Assembly (NCBI GenBank): GCA_020698575.1
Contig: CM036244.1
Coordinates: 31,346,034 to 31,410,033, forward strand
Length of the DNA stretch: 64,000 nucleotides
From: Bostrychus sinensis
Lineage: Eukaryota; Chordata; Actinopteri; Gobiiformes; Eleotridae
Direction: 5' to 3'
Each line of letters begins with the position of its first letter. Position 1 is the stretch's first letter. The position numbers and the translations under genes were made by a program. The notes below the pieces were generated by a model that worked only from the letters and a program-made list of their open reading frames with translations, was not told the origin of the DNA and did not search any database. This document shows, piece after piece, positions 59,723-64,000 of this stretch.

Positions 59723-59860
59723 AAGCCCTCTCTGTAGCCATCGATGAGCGCCTGGAACAGCGGCTTGTTGTGGGGGATGGTCTGCAGTATGTTGCCGTCG
59801 TTGGTCACATAGCCGATCGCCCACTGCCCCAGCCGCGTGCAGCTCAGTCTGAAGATGTAG
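59723..59860 (-). CDS. cblb: cblb exon (human exon 7 equivalent): SH2-like domain
   Basis: The acceptor is gttgctgtag; one base completes a Ser codon and then YIFRLSCTRLGQWAIGYV is read, followed by TNDGNILQTIPHNKP, LFQALIDG and YREGF. Arg in YIFRLS is the phosphotyrosine-binding Arg of the divergent Cbl SH2 fold, and GQWAIGYV is invariant in Cbl proteins. I place the donor at gtacgtaacc after GGC TT because this restores GFYLFPDG with the next exon; the alternative gtaacc donor four bases later breaks the frame. Confidence 0.95.
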
Positions 59861-62800
59861 CTACAGCAACACAAACAACAGGAAGGAGTTTCATACAAAG
59901 CAACCAGAAAACAAAACTATTTTCAAGTAATAAGCTTACAAGTTAGGAAGAGACAAAGTTCTGTAAGACTTGTTTTTACATAAGAGTTTCTCACAATGAA
60001 ACCAATTATTGGCAACAAGCCGGGAACAAAATGTTGTAGAAATGCCACTGAGAGCTCTGGTAAAAACAAAGCAGCCATCTACACTGCTATGTTGTCACTT
60101 TATTTTGTGGCTCCATAACAGCAATAACTGATAAGAAATAGGCATTTACACTTAATGTTTATACAACACTGACTTGGACGGATTGTGACAGGATACTAAA
60201 ATGATTGCTGGCTGATGTATTTGTGTGAACTTCCTGGTTCATGTTGCTGCACTTGAAGTAATGGCATTCTCCTGTTTCAAACTTTCAGTGAAACTCTGGA
60301 ATTTTCAGAATGTCTTTGGAAATGTTGACTGTCTGTAGCTGTATGACCCACTTTCTGCCCTGCTTATACACCCAAGCAAAAAAACAAACAACAAAATTAA
60401 CCATAATGGGAAATTTGAACTGGTGTAAAAGGCAAGTGGTGTCAAGTGAGCCAAAATGACATGCATGTTTTGTGTATTCTAACTCACTTTAACTTCAGAA
60501 TAGCTGACACTATTAAACATTAATAAAGTATTAGTCAAGGTATAGTAACCAGTTAATTCATTATTTGCAAAGCATCACTTCAACATTTATAAACACCATT
60601 GAGGTATTACTGCTTAATAGTTGTGTTGTATTCTTAAGTATTACCCCTCACATTTAAACTTTGCACTAAAATCCAACCGTTTGGACCATAACTGTTTATA
60701 TAAAATGGCTTTATGAAATGATTTTTGTGATTAGTAAGTTGCATGTTTACAAACTGTGTTTGTCCGGCACCAGCTCTGATTGGTTGTATGTCTATTCAGT
60801 TTCATTCAGAGGTAGCTTGATCTGCATCTTTGTTCCACCCCCTGGAAATCCAATTCATGTAGACAGGCAGCAATTAATTGTGTAAAAAGAAAAAAAGTGT
60901 CACATTCACATAAAAATGTTTATCTTTATACTTGGTTGTTAGCCATCCATAACATTCCTCCAAATAATTGTTGCTTTTCGTTTTGCAAACTACCATCTAG
61001 GCTCAGCCTACACCAGGCTTTGAAAGTTGAGTTCTAGCTTGTCCTTATATTAACAACAAACTTATTTTCAGTAACTCAAATAAGTCAAACTTATGCCTGT
61101 AACGTGTTCAGAAAGTTGTTGCCTTAACAGCTAACACCTACTTATCCTGTACATCACCAACAAAGCATAATTTCAGGCATTATGCCAAATTCATAGTTAT
61201 GCAGACACAATTATTTTTCTGAAAGCAACAGTATGAGTTAGATTCAAAAGTGTGGTAACTATATTACTGTATAATCTATTAAATTAAAGAACATGACTAC
61301 ATGCTTTCAGATAAAATTCTTCCATTCGCAACTGTTATGGTTATGCAGACAGATGTTTAAAGCACTCAATTTCTTCAATAAATCATAAGTATGACCAGAT
61401 GGCTCATGCGACATTTTAACAACTGTCTCAAGAGTCTCAAACGAGGCTTGGAGCCCTGATTTGCACATGGCGTTATGCTGAAAAGGCCCTTCTGTTTGAT
61501 TGAGAACATAAAAGCAACAATCAGCGAGCCTGGTGATGTGTGCTCTGAGTCACTAATGTTCTGCTCACTCCACAGTCACTGCTCCACAACGGCTGCTGGG
61601 GACTATTTGTTGTGGGATTGAGAGATGCTGCTCAAAGAGAAACCAGATGGGAAGTAAAACAAAAATAAGAACAATTTATTACAGTGCTGAAAAGTCAGTG
61701 CATTTGAGTATTAACATTGCAGACCACTGAGCTACAGATATGATTTACTAAGATTGTCCTTATTGATTATGTCCTAATTATGTTCTAATTGATTAAATAG
61801 TGTGAGCAGAGAGATTTAAGTTCCTATTTTAAATAATACACTAAATAAAATGGGTGAAATCATGTCTCAATATTGGTGATCAATGGAAATTGGTATTGAA
61901 TCCAGCAACAGGGGGTCACAAGCCAGTGTACTCTCTGTGCTGGCCCCTTTTAGGGATATCAAAACAAGCCATATAGCAAAGATCGTGTTATTTTTCCTCC
62001 TGAACTTTTTACCTTTGACTATATTTTATGAAACAAATCAGCAACAAACAATGGCTGGTGCTGCATCTTTCAAGTGTTATCACAAAAGGGACTTCCTTGT
62101 TCAAATCACAGCTGAATACAAAGGAAATGGCTCAGCAGAACAGCGAACAATCTGAATGTTAAAAAAGATATATAAGAGGAAAGGTAGTAGAAATGCAGTC
62201 TGGGGTTTAGAGCAGGGCCTGACCAAGGTATGATCCTACGTCCACAACAACAAAGGCACAGGGGCTTTGACTGGAGTTTCTGCCTCATTTGTTGATGCTA
62301 GCAAACTGTTATGAAAGACAGTCTGTTTGAAGCTATAGAAGTCTCAAAGGAATTTAAGTAAACATACAAATAAAAATAGGTATATACTGTATCTACAAAT
62401 CACAATATAATTGTCTGCACAATATTAGAAAACATTCCATATGCAACAACTATTTTTTATATTATAATAAATACAACAAACTTCCACTAGTCAAAACTAA
62501 CATTACATTTTACTAAGAGAGAATAATGAGGAGCCTAGATTGGTGACTGGTTACAATAGTATAATCAGAATATCATTTGTTTATTTTCAATGGAACATAA
62601 GATGCAAATTCTGGGTCTATTGTCATCTTTGGAATATAGAGCACACTCATACCATTTCTGGGCATGCAAAGCTTTGTTTCATGTATGTTTACATGCACAT
62701 TTAATATTTGCATTCAGCACTAATGCAGCACTGTAACTGATTTTTGCTACAGAGCGACTACAGCTTGTCTTAGCATCGTGGGTTTGAGCCTGGACTACGA

Positions 62801-64000
62801 CGATATACTGAATGCCTTTCCCTGCTCTCGTCCATGATGTCTCTACTGTCCTGTCCAATAACGCCACGAAAGGCCAAAAAACTAAATCTAAAAATAAAGA
62901 ATTACAATTTTAAGAGCGCATAACACTCAAACAGTATGTGGAACAAAAGTTTAGAACATTTTAGATGTTAGATCAATGCAGTTATGTCCGTCTTGTTAAT
63001 CAGTTTGTGAATCGTTGCCAAATTTAGCTTGATTAACTTTGCTTTATTGTATTTCTCTCTTTTGTGTTTGTCCCTAGTTTGGTGCTTATTTAAAAGTAAG
63101 CTAACCCCTTTGTATGCAGGATGTGATTGGCTGCTTGCCATTGTGCTATCTATGATAATCCTTCATAGGAATTAAATACAGTTGAAAGTTCTTGTCTTAT
63201 TTTTATTTTTTATTTATTCATTTTTTTTTTTAGACAAAAAAAAGATTGCATATGCCACATATAACTACAGCATAGCAGACTTTGGAACCTGGATAAATGC
63301 CTTGGAGAACGTGTTGCAAATTAGTCATCTTTGTTATGGCAGCAAAAGTTATGACTGATTTGTTTTGTTAGTATGAATTATGAATGAATGACTTGTTATA
63401 AAAGCCACTAAACAGTCAGATCAGAGAGGTGGGTGGTGCCACAAAACATAAAGAAAGCACTGGGACTGCGACACCATTGAGATTTGTATTGCAAATTCAT
63501 CTCACTTTCTTTGTGTTCTCAACGTCTAACAGCATGAATGTGTGTGGGCATGTGCGAGTGAGTGTCTGCGTCCAAATGTTATCATGTCCAGACTCATCCG
63601 ATATGACTGGCCTCCCCCACAAGCAGCTGGGACCATGTGTATGTAAGCCATTGTCTGTCTTTGGTATCAGTCCTCCTAGTTAATAACAATGATATTTTCA
63701 TGATTCACTTGGTTATCGGCACCATATACATTTGCATAGACTCGCCACACTCCCACCCACGTTTCCTATCCTGTCATTATCCGCTCCGCTCTACCGTGCA
63801 GCCACAGAGCGGCTAATCACAGGGCATGGCTCCGCTCAGGGCTACGCTCAGCCACTAGCTCTCTATAAATCACCGCTCGAGTTTTTAAGGTTATGTTCTT
63901 CTCCAACCAAAAAAAACCCTGCCACGTGGAGGGTGGAAATACCCTTCGCACTGGCACCAGACCAAATATGACATGTCAGCAGTCACTTCTCCAAGCCCAA
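59861..64000 (-). other. cblb upstream intron (partial)
   Basis: No exon encoding the EF-hand or 4H parts of the TKB domain was found, so the preceding exon should lie beyond the window. Contains a SINE (62745-62900) and a GC-rich tract at 63730-63900. Confidence 0.7.
62745..62900 (+). mobile_element. tRNA-derived fish SINE, third copy
   Basis: GGGTTTGAGCCTGGACTACG is the B-box region. The body ctttccctgctctcgtccatg and the tail ctgtcctgtccaataacgcc...aaaggccaaaaaac match the copies at 19681-19866 and 20801-20920. Confidence 0.78.

Noticed and set aside
59719..59860. SH2 exon ending at the gtaacc donor (TTG TAC)
   Set aside because: It puts the next exon out of frame; the gtacgt donor four bases earlier gives the conserved GFYLFPDG.
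63732..63971. 79-codon + strand open frame at the right edge
   Set aside because: No similarity recognised; a short frame in a GC-rich patch is expected by chance.

Overview
This window is vertebrate, almost certainly teleost, genomic DNA. It has spliced genes with GT-AG introns, AT-rich non-coding DNA, abundant Tc1-like elements, fish-type tRNA- and 5S-derived SINEs, and long dinucleotide microsatellites. No prokaryotic or viral gene organisation is present. Nearly all open frames in the window are chance or repeat-derived; the real coding sequence is a set of short exons identified by splice sites, phase continuity and protein similarity.

Two genes lie tail to tail. On the + strand (2.9-18.2 kb) is the 3' end of alcam (activated leukocyte cell adhesion molecule, CD166). 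It comprises the last part of the fifth Ig domain, a 27-nt membrane-proximal microexon, the transmembrane exon, a cytoplasmic-tail exon with the stop codon, and an inferred separate 3' UTR exon ending at an AATAAA near 18.14 kb. On the - strand (59.9 down to 37.4 kb) are 13 consecutive exons of cblb (Cbl-b E3 ubiquitin ligase). They run from the SH2-like part of the tyrosine-kinase-binding domain through linker, RING finger and proline-rich region to the C-terminal UBA domain, about 702 residues. All exon phases join without a frameshift. Earlier exons of both genes lie outside the window. The same neighbour pair in the same convergent arrangement is known from human 3q13.11, which supports cblb and alcam over their paralogues cbl and mcam.

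The 19-kb intergenic region (about 18.2-37.4 kb) and the introns are rich in repeats. They hold three Tc1-like copies (one an internal-deletion derivative), a LINE reverse-transcriptase remnant, a 5S-rRNA-derived SINE with a poly(A) tail, several tRNA-derived SINEs, and a pair of about 310-bp TTAA-flanked MITEs in opposite orientation. They also hold a 739-bp foldback element with long terminal inverted repeats, degenerate CTA/TAG arrays, a degenerate minisatellite, and (TA)n/(TG)n tracts. One of these tracts forms a large perfect hairpin just downstream of a non-consensus splice donor in the cblb RING region.

The most interesting observations are the foldback element, the paired TTAA MITEs, the alcam stalk microexon, an in-frame 51-codon extension after the alcam stop codon that continues across a splice junction, the hairpin microsatellite beside the RING exon, and a lineage-altered tyrosine motif in Cbl-b. 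No undescribed multi-gene system was found.
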